From the NCBI RefSeq assembly GCF_030372275.1, contig NZ_JAUDDJ010000001.1: DNA of 64,000 bases. One strand, written 5' to 3'. The notes under the pieces were generated by a model. It had not been told where the DNA came from. It ran no database searches and saw only the letters and a program-made list of their open reading frames with translations. Source of the DNA: Lawsonibacter sp900766145 (GTDB taxonomy: Bacteria; Bacillota; Clostridia; Oscillospirales; Oscillospiraceae). Positions 35,914 to 43,866 of the stretch are shown piece by piece; within the stretch, counting starts at the first letter, position 1; each line of letters starts with the position of its first letter. The position numbers and the translations under genes were made by a program.

Positions 35914-36123
35914 ATGCCCCTCTCCCTCTCACAGACCGGATGTGTGGCCAATATCAAAGCCATTCGCGGCAAGGATGAGACCCGTCGTTTTTTGGAGAAC
36001 CTGGGCTTTACCGTTGGACAGCCCGTTACAGTAATTGCTCAGCTCAATGGAAACCTGATTGTCAATGTAAAAGATAGCCGGGTGGCTATTAGCCAAAGCA
36101 TGGCAAACCGTATTATGGTGTGA
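35914..36123 (+). CDS. feoA: FeoA-family protein 1
   Basis: FeoA is a small SH3-like cytoplasmic protein that assists FeoB. This 69-residue copy has GCVANIKAIRGKDETRRFLENLGF, then TVIAQLNGNLIVNVKDSRVAI, the FeoA pattern; it lacks basic residues at some usual places. The start is uncertain: AAAGGTG lies 12-13 bases before the ATG at 35914, and an in-frame GTG at 35902 overlaps that site. It is the first of four genes in the feo operon and differs clearly from the second FeoA, so the two are not simple duplicates. Confidence 0.85.
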   Translation: MPLSLSQTGCVANIKAIRGKDETRRFLENLGFTVGQPVTVIAQLNGNLIVNVKDSRVAISQSMANRIMV

Positions 36124-36159
36124 TTTGCTTTGGATGTGGTTGGAAAGGAGAACGCAACA

Positions 36160-36384
36160 ATGAGTAAGACACTCAAGCAGGTCAAGTGCGGTGAAACCGT
36201 TACCGTACAGAAACTGCAGGGAGAAGGCCCCGTCAAGCGCCGGATCATGGACATGGGAATCACCAAAGGCACCAGCATTTTTGTGCGCAAGGTGGCTCCC
36301 CTGGGCGATCCGGTGGAAGTGACCGTCCGAGGCTACGAGCTTTCTCTGCGCAAAGCGGATGCAGATATGATCTTGGTGGAGTGA
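36160..36384 (+). CDS. feoA: FeoA-family protein 2
   Basis: A 74-residue FeoA with LKQVKCGETVTVQKLQGEG, the RRIMDMGITKGTSI motif, VRKVAPLGDPVEVTVRGYEL and a C-terminal LSLRKADADMILVE, all typical of the canonical FeoA. GGAAAGGAG is upstream of the ATG at 36160. It sits 36 bp after the first copy and 74 bp before feoB. Tandem feoA genes are common in Clostridia; this copy looks the more conventional partner of FeoB. Confidence 0.93.
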   Translation: MSKTLKQVKCGETVTVQKLQGEGPVKRRIMDMGITKGTSIFVRKVAPLGDPVEVTVRGYELSLRKADADMILVE

Positions 36385-36426
36385 TTCCGCCAGCTCTGTT
36401 TGGCCGCTTTTATTTTTGTCTATAGG

Positions 36427-36440
36427 TTAGCAAAAGCTAA
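36427..36440. promoter_or_regulatory. TTAGC-AAAA-GCTAA palindrome before feoB
   Basis: A perfect 14-bp dyad directly upstream of the feoB ribosome binding site, sharing GTTAGC with the boxes at 35809 and 35829. Likely an operator of the same iron repressor, or an internal regulatory site. Confidence 0.5.
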
Positions 36441-36458
36441 TTAAAGGAGGAAGCAACT

Positions 36459-38942
36459 ATGTCCATTCGTATGGCACTGGTGGGTAACCCCAACTGCGGC
36501 AAAACCACCATGTTCAACGCCATGACCGGAGCCAATCAATATGTAGGCAACTGGCCTGGTGTCACAGTAGAAAAGAAGGAAGGCAAGCTGAAAGGGCACC
36601 CTGACGTTGTTGTCACCGACCTGCCCGGCATCTACTCCCTCTCCCCTTACACCTTGGAAGAGGTGGTCAGTCGAAACTATCTGCTCAACGAACGCCCCGA
36701 TGTGATCATCAATCTGGTGGATGCCACCAATATTGAGCGCAACCTCTACCTCACCACGCAGGTCCTGGAGCTGGGTATCCCTGTGGTGGTGGCAATGAAC
36801 ATGATGGACATCATCAAAAAGCGGGGCGACCAGATCAACAGCATAAAGCTGTCGGAAAAGCTGGGCTGTCCGGTCATTGAGGTCTCTGCGCTGCGGGGCT
36901 CCGGGCTGAAGGAGCTGTACAACAAGGCCATTGAGGTAGCCTCTCTGAAGGAGCCCTTCCGTCCGGTCCATTCGTTCCAAAAACGGGTGGAGCAGGCCTT
37001 GGAAGTGATCGAAAACAATCTCTCCGGCCATGTAGATGCCAGTCAGCTGCGCTGGTACGCCATCAAGCTGTTTGAGAAAGACGAAAAGGTCTTGGATTCT
37101 CTTGCAAGTAAGATGAAGCTACCCGCGGAAATCCAGGAGGCAGTCACAGCCTGTGAGGAGGAGCTGGATGACGACGGTGAATCCATTATCACCAACGAGC
37201 GTTACCAGTACATCACCTCCATCATCGGCAGCGTAGTGAAAAAGGCCCGCACCGGCCTCACTCCCTCCGACCGCATTGACCAGATCGTCACCAACCGTAT
37301 CCTGGCCCTCCCCATCTTTGTAGTGGTCATGGCTCTGGTCTACGCCATCTCCATGGGCAGCTGGACCGTCTCCATCGGTACCAAGGCCACCGACTGGGCC
37401 AACGACGGCCTGTTCGGAGACGGCTGGTTTGTCCCCTTCACCGCAGACATCGACGCCTGGGATGAGGACTCCGGTGCTTACGAGGAAGCCACCACCGTGA
37501 TTGATGGTTTCCTGGCCGCGGCGGAAAAAGCTGGCGTGGATACCAGTGAGTTTACTGCCGCCCGGGAAGAGGGCACTTTGGATGACGCCATGTTCCAGGC
37601 CTTTGCCGCCCAGACTGCCGATCTTACCACCGACGTCTACTTCTATGACGACGAGGCTGGCGTCACCACCACCGAAACCGTGGACCTCTCCCACTTTGAA
37701 GAGGCCCTTACCGTTGAGGAGCCCGATCCCACGGAGTATGGCACCTGGGTACCTGGCATCCCTGTCTTGGTCGAGAACCTCCTCAACAGCATCGGCTGCA
37801 ACGAGGTCGTCTCCGGCCTGGTGCTGGACGGCATTGTGGGCGGTGTGGGCGCTGTTCTGGGCTTTGTGCCTCAGATGCTGGTGCTTTTCTTCCTGCTGGC
37901 TCTGCTGGAGGATTGCGGCTACATGGCTCGTATCGCCTTTATCATGGACCGGATCTTCCGCCGCTTCGGCCTGTCCGGCAAGAGCTTTATCCCCATGCTG
38001 GTGGCCACCGGCTGCGGCGTCCCCGGCATCATGGCCTCCCGGACCATTGAACAGGACCGCGACCGGAAGATGACCATTATGACCACCGCATTTATCCCCT
38101 GCGGCGCCAAGATGCCCATCATCGCCCTGTTTGCCGGAGCCCTGTTCGGCGGCTCCTCTTGGGTGGCTACCTCCGCCTACTTCATCGGTGTGGCAGCGGT
38201 CATTATCTCCGGCGTGATGCTCAAGAAATTTAAGGCCTTTGCCGGTGAACCCGCTCCCTTTGTCATGGAGCTGCCTGCTTACCATGTTCCCACCCGGGGC
38301 AACGTCCTGCGCGCCACCTGGGAGCGGGGCTGGTCCTTCATCAAGCGGGCCGGCACCGTCATCCTGCTCAGCTCCATCATTCTCTGGTTCCTCCAGGGAT
38401 TTGGCTTCACTGCGGACGGCTTTGGCATGGTAGCCGACAACAACGATTCCCTGCTGGCCTCCATCGGCAAGACAGTTGCCTTCATCTTCGCTCCCCTGGG
38501 CTTCGGCACCTGGCAGGCTACTGTGGCCACTGTCACCGGCCTCATTGCCAAGGAGGAAGTGGTGTCCACCTTCGGTGTTACGTTCCCGGGCAATCTGTCG
38601 TTAGAGATGGCTGAACACTTCACGCCTACCGCCGCCTACGCCTTCATGATCTTCAATCTGCTATGCGCCCCCTGCTTTGCCGCGATGGGCGCCATCAAGC
38701 GGGAGATGAACAACCCCAAGTGGACTCTGGCTGCTATCGGCTACATGTGTGGCTTTGCGTATGTGGTCTCTCTGATTGTTTATCAGCTGGTGGGTCTGGC
38801 CCTTGGTGAAGTGGCATTTGGCGCTGGCACCATCGCCGCCATCCTGGCTCTGGCCGCTATTATCTATCTGCTGGTGCGCAAAGGCTACCGTCCCAGTGAA
38901 CAGGAGCAGCTCTCCGCCCGCCGCTCGGTCAGCCGCGCATAA
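36459..38942 (+). CDS. feoB: ferrous iron transport protein B
   Basis: An 827-residue membrane GTPase that imports Fe2+. N-terminal G domain: GNPNCGKTTMFNAMTG (G1, residues 8-23), WPGVTVEKKEG (G2), DLPGIYSLSPY (G3), NMMDI (G4). The membrane part has two Gate segments: ILEDC-like LLALLEDCGYMARIAFIMDR with the conserved Cys, and FIPMLVATGCGVPGIMASRT. A long acidic segment of about 120 residues (roughly 315-435; Asp, Glu and Thr rich) is inserted after the first span and would be outside the cell. AAAGGAGG precedes the ATG. Repression by iron is likely from the upstream boxes. Confidence 0.97.
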   Translation: MSIRMALVGNPNCGKTTMFNAMTGANQYVGNWPGVTVEKKEGKLKGHPDVVVTDLPGIYSLSPYTLEEVVSRNYLLNERPDVIINLVDATNIERNLYLTTQVLELGIPVVVAMNMMDIIKKRGDQINSIKLSEKLGCPVIEVSALRGSGLKELYNKAIEVASLKEPFRPVHSFQKRVEQALEVIENNLSGHVDASQLRWYAIKLFEKDEKVLDSLASKMKLPAEIQEAVTACEEELDDDGESIITNERYQYITSIIGSVVKKARTGLTPSDRIDQIVTNRILALPIFVVVMALVYAISMGSWTVSIGTKATDWANDGLFGDGWFVPFTADIDAWDEDSGAYEEATTVIDGFLAAAEKAGVDTSEFTAAREEGTLDDAMFQAFAAQTADLTTDVYFYDDEAGVTTTETVDLSHFEEALTVEEPDPTEYGTWVPGIPVLVENLLNSIGCNEVVSGLVLDGIVGGVGAVLGFVPQMLVLFFLLALLEDCGYMARIAFIMDRIFRRFGLSGKSFIPMLVATGCGVPGIMASRTIEQDRDRKMTIMTTAFIPCGAKMPIIALFAGALFGGSSWVATSAYFIGVAAVIISGVMLKKFKAFAGEPAPFVMELPAYHVPTRGNVLRATWERGWSFIKRAGTVILLSSIILWFLQGFGFTADGFGMVADNNDSLLASIGKTVAFIFAPLGFGTWQATVATVTGLIAKEEVVSTFGVTFPGNLSLEMAEHFTPTAAYAFMIFNLLCAPCFAAMGAIKREMNNPKWTLAAIGYMCGFAYVVSLIVYQLVGLALGEVAFGAGTIAAILALAAIIYLLVRKGYRPSEQEQLSARRSVSRA

Positions 38943-38958
38943 GATCAAGGAGTTTATT

Positions 38959-39111
38959 ATGGGAACTTTCATTGTATTAGCAATCGTAATTTTGGGCGCA
39001 GGCCTGGCCGGCCGCGCCATGTGGAAAGATCACAAGGCAGGCAAGCACTGCGCAGGCTGCCCCGGCAACTGCGGCAGCGGCTGCCACTGCCACGATCATC
39101 ACACCGCTTAA
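38959..39111 (+). CDS. FeoB-associated Cys-rich membrane protein
   Basis: A 50-residue protein: one hydrophobic span (residues 4-19, IVLAIVILGAGLAGRA), then KDHKAGKHCAGCPGNCGSGC and a His-rich end CHCHDHHTA. The five clustered Cys (CxxC-x3-C-x3-C-x-C) and the His at the end suggest metal binding near the membrane. This is the small protein typically encoded right after feoB in Firmicutes, a functional stand-in for FeoC. It starts 16 bp after feoB with AGGAG upstream and is followed by a strong terminator. Confidence 0.9.
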   Translation: MGTFIVLAIVILGAGLAGRAMWKDHKAGKHCAGCPGNCGSGCHCHDHHTA

Positions 39112-39117
39112 ATATTT

Positions 39118-39154
39118 ACCGCCCTTCCCACTTTGGGAAGGGCGGTTTCTTTTT
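39118..39154. terminator. feo operon terminator
   Basis: ACCGCCCTTCCCA (39118-39130) pairs perfectly with TGGGAAGGGCGGT (39134-39146) around CTT, followed by TTCTTTTT. Confidence 0.93.
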
Positions 39155-39203
39155 GCTCTTTATCATGCGATTCCAGACTATGTCGTTTTCCCCACATGCG
39201 GCC

Positions 39204-39782
39204 TTAGTAAAGCTCTTTGATGATATCCACGCACTTATCAATTCCAAGCGTCCCGCTGTTCAGGGTAACATCATAATTCTGCGCGTGTCCCCACTTCATA
39301 TTGGTATAGAAGCGATGGTAGGCTGCACGGCGCTTATCCTTATCCTTCAAGCGCTGCTCAGGGGATTCCTCCCGCTCCCCATATTCCTTGACGATCCGCT
39401 CTGCCCGGAAGGACAGATCTGCATGGATAAACACCCGCAGGCAGTCTGCCTTCTCCCGAAGGATATAGTCCGCGCACCGTCCTACAATGACACAGGGCCC
39501 CTTCTCTGCCAACTCAGTAATGATCTTATACTGGATTGTCCACAAATAATCCGCATTATTGGGTCCGGAGGAGCGGTGGGAGAACGCCGAGGAGAGAAAT
39601 CCGCCGGGCGCATATTCCCCTGCATCTTTGATGTAATTGGCATTGAACCCGCTTTCTGATGCCACCTTTTCAATGAGCTCACTATCATAACAGAGAATAC
39701 CAAGCTTCTCTGCCACTTTTTTGCCAATGGTACGTCCGCCGCTTCCAAACTCACGGCTGATGGTAATAATCCGGTTTTTCAT
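39204..39782 (-). CDS. cytidylate-kinase-like protein
   Basis: A 192-residue P-loop protein of the cytidylate kinase-like family common in Clostridia. It opens with IITISREFGSGGRTIGKKVA (P-loop variant GSGGRTIGKK, residues 13-22), has PCVIVGRCADYIL near residue 95 and an Arg-rich lid YGEREESPEQRLKDKDKRRAAY. The protein probably phosphorylates a nucleotide or related small molecule; the true CMP kinase of the cell is usually a different, longer protein. It stands 38 bp downstream of the MATE gene, same strand, and may be cotranscribed. Confidence 0.9.
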   Translation of the reverse strand: MKNRIITISREFGSGGRTIGKKVAEKLGILCYDSELIEKVASESGFNANYIKDAGEYAPGGFLSSAFSHRSSGPNNADYLWTIQYKIITELAEKGPCVIVGRCADYILREKADCLRVFIHADLSFRAERIVKEYGEREESPEQRLKDKDKRRAAYHRFYTNMKWGHAQNYDVTLNSGTLGIDKCVDIIKELY

Positions 39783-39820
39783 ACGATTGCTCCTTTCGCA
39801 GTATACAAATCACCTGTTGT

Positions 39821-41203
39821 TTACTCTGCCCGTTCAATTTCTTTCAACTGCTTTCTCTCATAGATCAGCAGTCCAACAGACAGCAGGAAGGCCAGGCCAT
39901 CGGCCACGGGTCCGGTCCAAAGCACACCTACCACACCCAAGAACTTGGGCAGCAGAACGGCGGCAGGTACAAAGAAAATAATCTGACGGGCCAGGGACAA
40001 AATGGCCGACTTGAGAGGCTTACCCACCGCCTGCAAATATACGGCAACCACGGTCTGGAAACCCGTCAAAGGGCACAGCATCAGGAAGATCCGGAAGGCT
40101 TTTACTGCAAACTCGTTATACAGGCCCTCCTCGGATCCGAACAAGGAAACTACAGACATGGGGGCAAACTGGAAGATCAAAAAGGCAATGATGGCAATGA
40201 TTTCAGAGGCCACAAGGGCGATATCCAGCGCTTTTTTCACGCGGGTAAAATCTTTGGCGCCGTAATTAAAGCCAATGATGGGCTGCGTACCCACGGCAAT
40301 ACCAACAAGGATGGAGATGAGGATCTGATTGACCTTCATAACGATACCGGTGGCCGTCATGGGGATCTCAGAGCCGTAGATGGACAGGGCTCCGTAAGAG
40401 ACCAGCAGGTTGTTGGTCAGGGCCATGACGATGGTGATGGCAAACTGGGTGATAAAGCTGCTGACGCCCAGGCTGAGCACGGTGGTACAGGTCTTTGCTT
40501 TCATGCGGAAAGCGGTGCGGTCAATGCGGAAGGTCTTGAACCGGAACAGATAGGTAACTGCCATAATGAAGGTGGCCACCTGACCGATCACCGTAGCAAT
40601 GGCAGCCCCCCGCACTCCCATATGGAACACAAAAATAAACACAGGGTCCAGGATGGTATTGACCACAGCACCCAGCGCCATGGACAGCATGGCATACTTG
40701 GGGCTTCCGTCGGCACGGATCATGGAGTTGACTGCGCCGGGAATCATCATAAAGGGCAGGCCGACTCCGATGATGGTACCGTACTGCAAGGCGTACTCCC
40801 GCAGTGTATCCGTGGCGCCAAACAGGGTCAGGATGGGATCAATAAAGATCAGGAACACCGCGGCCAGCACGATACTGACTACTACCACCATCACGATGGC
40901 ATTGCCCACGCCCCGCTTGGCGCTGGCAATGTCGCCCTCGCCCAGCTTTAAACTGAGATAGGCCGCACCGCCATCGCCGATCATCAGGCACAGGGCCAGG
41001 GCCACAATCGTGATAGGAAATACCGCATTGGTAGCGCCGTTGCCCAGGTAGCCCACGCCCCAGCCGATAAAAATCTGGTCCACAATGTTATACAGGGAAT
41101 TGACCAGCAAGGATATCACGCAGGGAACTGCAAATTTGACGATCAACCGCCCGATGGGTTCGGTTGCAAAGGGACTTTTACTGGTTGATATTGTCTGCTC
41201 CAT
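39821..41203 (-). CDS. MATE-family multidrug/metabolite exporter
   Basis: A 460-residue membrane protein with twelve spans in two related halves. The N-terminus reads GRLIVKFAVPCVISLLVNSLYNIVDQIFIG in part (VNSLYNIVDQIFIG is a MATE hallmark), and the second half has INQFAITIVMAL-like and IGFNYGAKDFTRVKKAL motifs. It would export drugs or organic cations using Na+ or H+. The ATG at 41203 has AAGGAG nine bases upstream. A palindrome GTAACTAGTTAC lies 21 bp before the gene and is almost repeated before the neighbouring marR gene, so it is under MarR control. Confidence 0.94.
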   Translation of the reverse strand: MEQTISTSKSPFATEPIGRLIVKFAVPCVISLLVNSLYNIVDQIFIGWGVGYLGNGATNAVFPITIVALALCLMIGDGGAAYLSLKLGEGDIASAKRGVGNAIVMVVVVSIVLAAVFLIFIDPILTLFGATDTLREYALQYGTIIGVGLPFMMIPGAVNSMIRADGSPKYAMLSMALGAVVNTILDPVFIFVFHMGVRGAAIATVIGQVATFIMAVTYLFRFKTFRIDRTAFRMKAKTCTTVLSLGVSSFITQFAITIVMALTNNLLVSYGALSIYGSEIPMTATGIVMKVNQILISILVGIAVGTQPIIGFNYGAKDFTRVKKALDIALVASEIIAIIAFLIFQFAPMSVVSLFGSEEGLYNEFAVKAFRIFLMLCPLTGFQTVVAVYLQAVGKPLKSAILSLARQIIFFVPAAVLLPKFLGVVGVLWTGPVADGLAFLLSVGLLIYERKQLKEIERAE

Positions 41204-41224
41204 TCTCATTCTCTCCTTAATTAA

Positions 41225-41236
41225 GTAACTAGTTAC
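41225..41236. promoter_or_regulatory. MarR operator before the MATE gene
   Basis: Perfect 12-bp palindrome GTAACTAGTTAC. On the minus strand it sits between TTGCGC (-35-like) and CTTAAT (-10-like, 17 bp apart), so binding would block the MATE promoter. Confidence 0.65.
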
Positions 41237-41246
41237 CTATTTGCGC

Positions 41247-41293
41247 AAAAAAACAGGCAGTGAATCCGAGTATTCTCCTCGGCACACTGCCTG
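41247..41293 (-). terminator. terminator after marR
   Basis: On the minus strand CAGGCAGTG ... CCGAG pairs with CTCGG ... CACTGCCTG, followed by TTTTTTT. It separates marR from the MATE gene, so the latter needs its own promoter or read-through. Confidence 0.85.
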
Positions 41294-41318
41294 GGGAATT
41301 CATTTTTGCCACAAAAGA

Positions 41319-41759
41319 TCACTGGGAATCAATATTGCGCAGCATCAGATCGGTGGTCTGAAGCAAGGCCTCCCTCTCCTGCTGGGTAAAGCCCTTGCAG
41401 ATCTCATCCAAGACCGCTTGATCCTGCGCCAGGATCATCTTATAGATCCCCGTGGATTTCTCTGTACAGGTGATCTTCTTATAGCGCCGGTCCTTCGCAC
41501 TGGGAACACACTGGATAAACCCTTTGCTTTCCAGGCGCTGGAGAAGCTTGGTCATGGCTGGATGGGTCACATGCTCGATTCGCTCCAGATCATTCTGGTG
41601 CACTTCTACCTCACCGGAGGCCTCCAGACGGCTGATGGAACCCAGCACCCGGAGCTGTACAGAGGTCAGCCCCATATCGGCCGCTTTCTCATCCATCCGT
41701 TTCCGGAATGCCCGGTTAATAATGGCAATTTTTAACCCAAACGGCATCATGCCCGGCAT
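41319..41759 (-). CDS. MarR-family regulator
   Basis: A 146-residue winged-helix protein. MGLTSVQLRVLGSISRLEAS (residues 29-48 region), VTHPAMTKLLQRLESKGFI (recognition helix and following) and the wing SAKDRRYKKITCTEKS identify MarR. The ATG at 41759 follows GGGGGTGAGAG; a start at 41789 would overlap the operator. It lies upstream of the MATE exporter on the same strand and both have similar palindromes, so it probably represses itself and the exporter and lets go when an inducer binds. Confidence 0.93.
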   Translation of the reverse strand: MPGMMPFGLKIAIINRAFRKRMDEKAADMGLTSVQLRVLGSISRLEASGEVEVHQNDLERIEHVTHPAMTKLLQRLESKGFIQCVPSAKDRRYKKITCTEKSTGIYKMILAQDQAVLDEICKGFTQQEREALLQTTDLMLRNIDSQ

Positions 41760-41781
41760 ACTCTCACCCCCTGCCAAATAC

Positions 41782-41801
41782 GTAACCAATTACTTATTAT
41801 A
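41782..41801 (-). promoter_or_regulatory. marR promoter and operator
   Basis: TATAAT on the minus strand (41801-41796) is followed by GTAATTGGTTAC (41793-41782), a 10/12 match to the palindrome before the MATE gene. The site covers the expected transcription start. Confidence 0.65.
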
Positions 41802-41832
41802 GCTGTCATGGCACCTTTGTCAACCCCTCGCC

Positions 41833-41870
41833 AAAAAAATAAACGGAGCTCTGGATCACCCAGAGCCCCG
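41833..41870 (-). terminator. terminator of the tRNA-binding-domain gene
   Basis: GCTCTGG (41848-41854) pairs with CCAGAGC (41860-41866), extended by CGG/CCG; on the minus strand it is followed by TTTATTTTTTT, on the plus strand by TTTTCTCTTT. Confidence 0.8.
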
Positions 41871-41905
41871 TTTTCTCTTTACTTGATTCCCAAGAATACC
41901 GGAAA

Positions 41906-42454
41906 TCAATACAGCTTGGCGCCGGCGGGGATATGGTCGTCCACCATCAGGCAGTGGAGCTTCTCCACGCCCTCCTCGTGGTGGATGGCGGAGATGATCA
42001 TACCGCAGGAGTCAATGCCCATCATCTTGCGGGGAGGCAGGTTGGTGATGGCAATCAGGGTCTTGCCCACCAGCTCCTCAGGCTCATAGTACTCGTGAAT
42101 GCCGCTGAGGATCACGCGATCGGTGCCGCTGCCGTCGTCCAGGACGAACTTGAGGAGCTTCTTGCTCTTCTTTACCGCCTCGCACTCTTTGACCTTCACG
42201 GCCCGGAAGTCGGACTTGGAGAAGGTATCAAAGTCCACAAAGTCCGCAAACAGAGGCTCGATCTCCACCTTAGAGAAGTCGATCTTCTCCACGGGAGCCT
42301 GGGCAGGAGCAGGCGCGGCCTTCTCCTCTTTCTTGACTCCTTCGGGCTTCATGGTCGGGAACACCCCGCCGGTCTCTTCATCCGGTTTCATCACGGCCTG
42401 ACGTGTTGAAAACGCACCATTTTTACGAGGTTTTGCTAACTTTTTGGGTTCCAT
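41906..42454 (-). CDS. stand-alone MetRS C-terminal-type tRNA-binding protein
   Basis: A 182-residue protein. Residues 75-182 form an OB-fold tRNA-binding domain of the MetG-C/Trbp111 type: FADFVDFDTFSKSDFRAVKV, SKKLLKFVLDDGSGTDRVIL, GKTLIAITNLPPRKMMGIDS and AGAKLY at the end. In dimeric bacterial MetRS this domain is the C-terminus of a 650-residue enzyme; here it stands alone with a basic, Pro/Ala-rich N-terminal arm. It has its own AGGAGG site, promoter-like sequence and terminator, so it is not simply a broken metG. It may bind tRNA in trans for MetRS or act as a chaperone. Confidence 0.85.
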   Translation of the reverse strand: MEPKKLAKPRKNGAFSTRQAVMKPDEETGGVFPTMKPEGVKKEEKAAPAPAQAPVEKIDFSKVEIEPLFADFVDFDTFSKSDFRAVKVKECEAVKKSKKLLKFVLDDGSGTDRVILSGIHEYYEPEELVGKTLIAITNLPPRKMMGIDSCGMIISAIHHEEGVEKLHCLMVDDHIPAGAKLY

Positions 42455-42618
42455 AGGATGTCCTCCTGTGCCGTCTGGTTCGGGGCAAAAGTTGTAAAAA
42501 AATTGTAGAAAGTTGTATTGGCACAAAATCGGCTCAATATCGACTTCAAATTGGCACAGCGAATGGTTGCATTGTTTGAAAAGACGCCATTGTAAAATTG
42601 CCCCATTTGCAGGAAAGC

Positions 42619-42660
42619 CTGTATGAGTCCCGCACAGGATTGCCTTGCAGATTCATACAG
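42619..42660 (-). promoter_or_regulatory. hairpin in the long leader of the tRNA-binding-domain gene
   Basis: CTGTATGA (42619-42626) pairs with TCATACAG (42653-42660), with an inner stem GC-AGG/CCT-GC. It lies near the 5' end of a leader of about 200 bases. No T-box bulge sequence is visible. The 301 bp gap 42455-42755 also holds the repeat ATTGGCACA twice; otherwise nothing. Confidence 0.4.
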
Positions 42661-42670
42661 AAACAAGTAT

Positions 42671-42699
42671 AGCATAAGCCTCAAAGATGTTCAAGTCAA
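42671..42699 (-). promoter_or_regulatory. promoter of the tRNA-binding-domain gene
   Basis: On the minus strand TTGACT (42699-42694), 17 bp, TATGCT (42676-42671), with an overlapping TATACT just downstream. Confidence 0.55.
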
Positions 42700-42755
42700 C
42701 GGTTTTTTCGTTGGCGCACTCAATTTCATACCTTATATATAAAAAGGAGAAAGCC

Positions 42756-42965
42756 ATGCCAACCTATCAATTACAAATTAAACAGATTGTGGACTACCCA
42801 CGCTGCCGGATCTACCGGCAGTTTGTCCGCTTTCTGATGGAGGACCGGAGCATTCGCGTAAGCGGAGGCTCCGGCCTTTTTTGCGGCACTTTCGATTGTC
42901 ACGCATTACAAGTTAGATCCCTTTTCGGGCTGCCGCCGGGAAGGTTTACTACACCACGCGCATGA
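42756..42965 (+). pseudogene. truncated N-terminus of a conserved clostridial DNA-binding-type protein
   Basis: AAAAAGGAGAAAGCC precedes an ATG opening MPTYQLQIKQIVDYPRCRIY followed by RQFVRFLMEDRSIRVSGGSGLF. From memory this start belongs to a family of about 150-200 residues in Clostridia in which SGGSGLF continues with a Tyr/Phe-rich core. Here the similarity stops at about 42882 and the frame ends after 69 codons, so it seems to be a remnant. A CCGGAGC/GCTCCGG stem followed by CCTTTTTT lies at the break. It marks the start of the accessory region. Confidence 0.5.
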
Positions 42966-43075
42966 ACAGTACTTGCTGCGCTTTGGGCTTGCTCTTCTGT
43001 GCGGAAACTAGCAGGTCGCCACTTTTGAACCTACGCTCCCTCCCTCGATGGAGAATTGAACAGAGAGGTCTTACC

Positions 43076-43630
43076 ATGAAAAAATTTGTTGAAAAAGATG
43101 TCACAGAGAATCCTCTGTACCATGATACCTGGAAACTGCTAAAAAAATACCGCGATGTGGTTTGGAGCTTGGAGATTTCCGTCCAGCATGTGCGGGCCAA
43201 GTTCGAGATTGAATACGGCACCTCCATCGAAGAATTTCTGGATTCCGTCTATCTTGCCGGCGCTGACCTGAACGGGAGTGACATTGAGCACCATGCCAAG
43301 TGCATTGAGCGCAGTCACAAGATGCTGAAGCTCCTGGATTCGGCAGTCGAATTGCTCCGTACCCGGCATAAGAACGGCGAGGCATATTACTGGCTGCTGT
43401 ACTACTCCTTCCTCTCCCCTCAGCAGCTGAAGAATGTGGAGGAAATCATCGAGAACCTGCGCCCACACATCCGGGACATTTCCTTCCGCACCTACTACCG
43501 CAAGCGGCGGGAGGCCATTGACGCCCTTAGTTCTGTGCTGTGGGGCTACACCTCCAAGGACAGTCTGGATGTGCTGGAACAGTTCTTTCCGGGCACAAAG
43601 CCTGCCGGGAATCGCGCAGACAACCGCTAA
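43076..43630 (+). CDS. hypothetical protein, possibly phage-type regulator
   Basis: A 184-residue, mostly helical, charged protein. It has no signal peptide or membrane span. The C-terminal RTYYRKRREAIDALSSVLWG resembles the second half of sigma-4-like or ArpU-type phage regulators, but the match is weak and I do not assign a function. GAGAGG lies nine bases before the ATG at 43076. It is followed by a strong terminator and has lower GC than the arginine genes. Position at the border of the accessory region fits a mobile element origin. Confidence 0.65.
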   Translation: MKKFVEKDVTENPLYHDTWKLLKKYRDVVWSLEISVQHVRAKFEIEYGTSIEEFLDSVYLAGADLNGSDIEHHAKCIERSHKMLKLLDSAVELLRTRHKNGEAYYWLLYYSFLSPQQLKNVEEIIENLRPHIRDISFRTYYRKRREAIDALSSVLWGYTSKDSLDVLEQFFPGTKPAGNRADNR

Positions 43631-43674
43631 CTTAGAGCTAATTTGATTCGCGCCCCCAAAATATATTTAGCAGC

Positions 43675-43716
43675 GCCTGTGGAGTGACAATTCGCTGCTC
43701 CACAGGCTTGTTTTTT
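43675..43716 (+). terminator. rho-independent terminator
   Basis: GCCTGTGGAG (43675-43684) pairs perfectly with CTCCACAGGC (43698-43707), followed by TTGTTTTTT. Confidence 0.88.
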
Positions 43717-43807
43717 CTCATTGACCTTTTGGGGTTATACATTATATATTTTTCCATAACAAGCTGTTTTTTAGTTCTCCCGTCTAAGATTTTATCTTTT
43801 GTTTGCG

Positions 43808-43836
43808 TTGTTTTTTCACAAAAAGCGGGTTATAAT
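43808..43836 (+). promoter_or_regulatory. promoter of the RloA-like gene
   Basis: TTGTTT (43808-43813), 17 bp, perfect TATAAT (43831-43836), about 30 bp before the start. Confidence 0.65.
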
Positions 43837-43866
43837 TGGTAAAATCTTGGTATTGGGATGTTGCTT

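Noticed and set aside
42455..42693. T-box leader in front of the MetRS-type gene
   Set aside because: No T-box (AGGGUGG-type) sequence and no terminator/antiterminator pair; only a simple hairpin.
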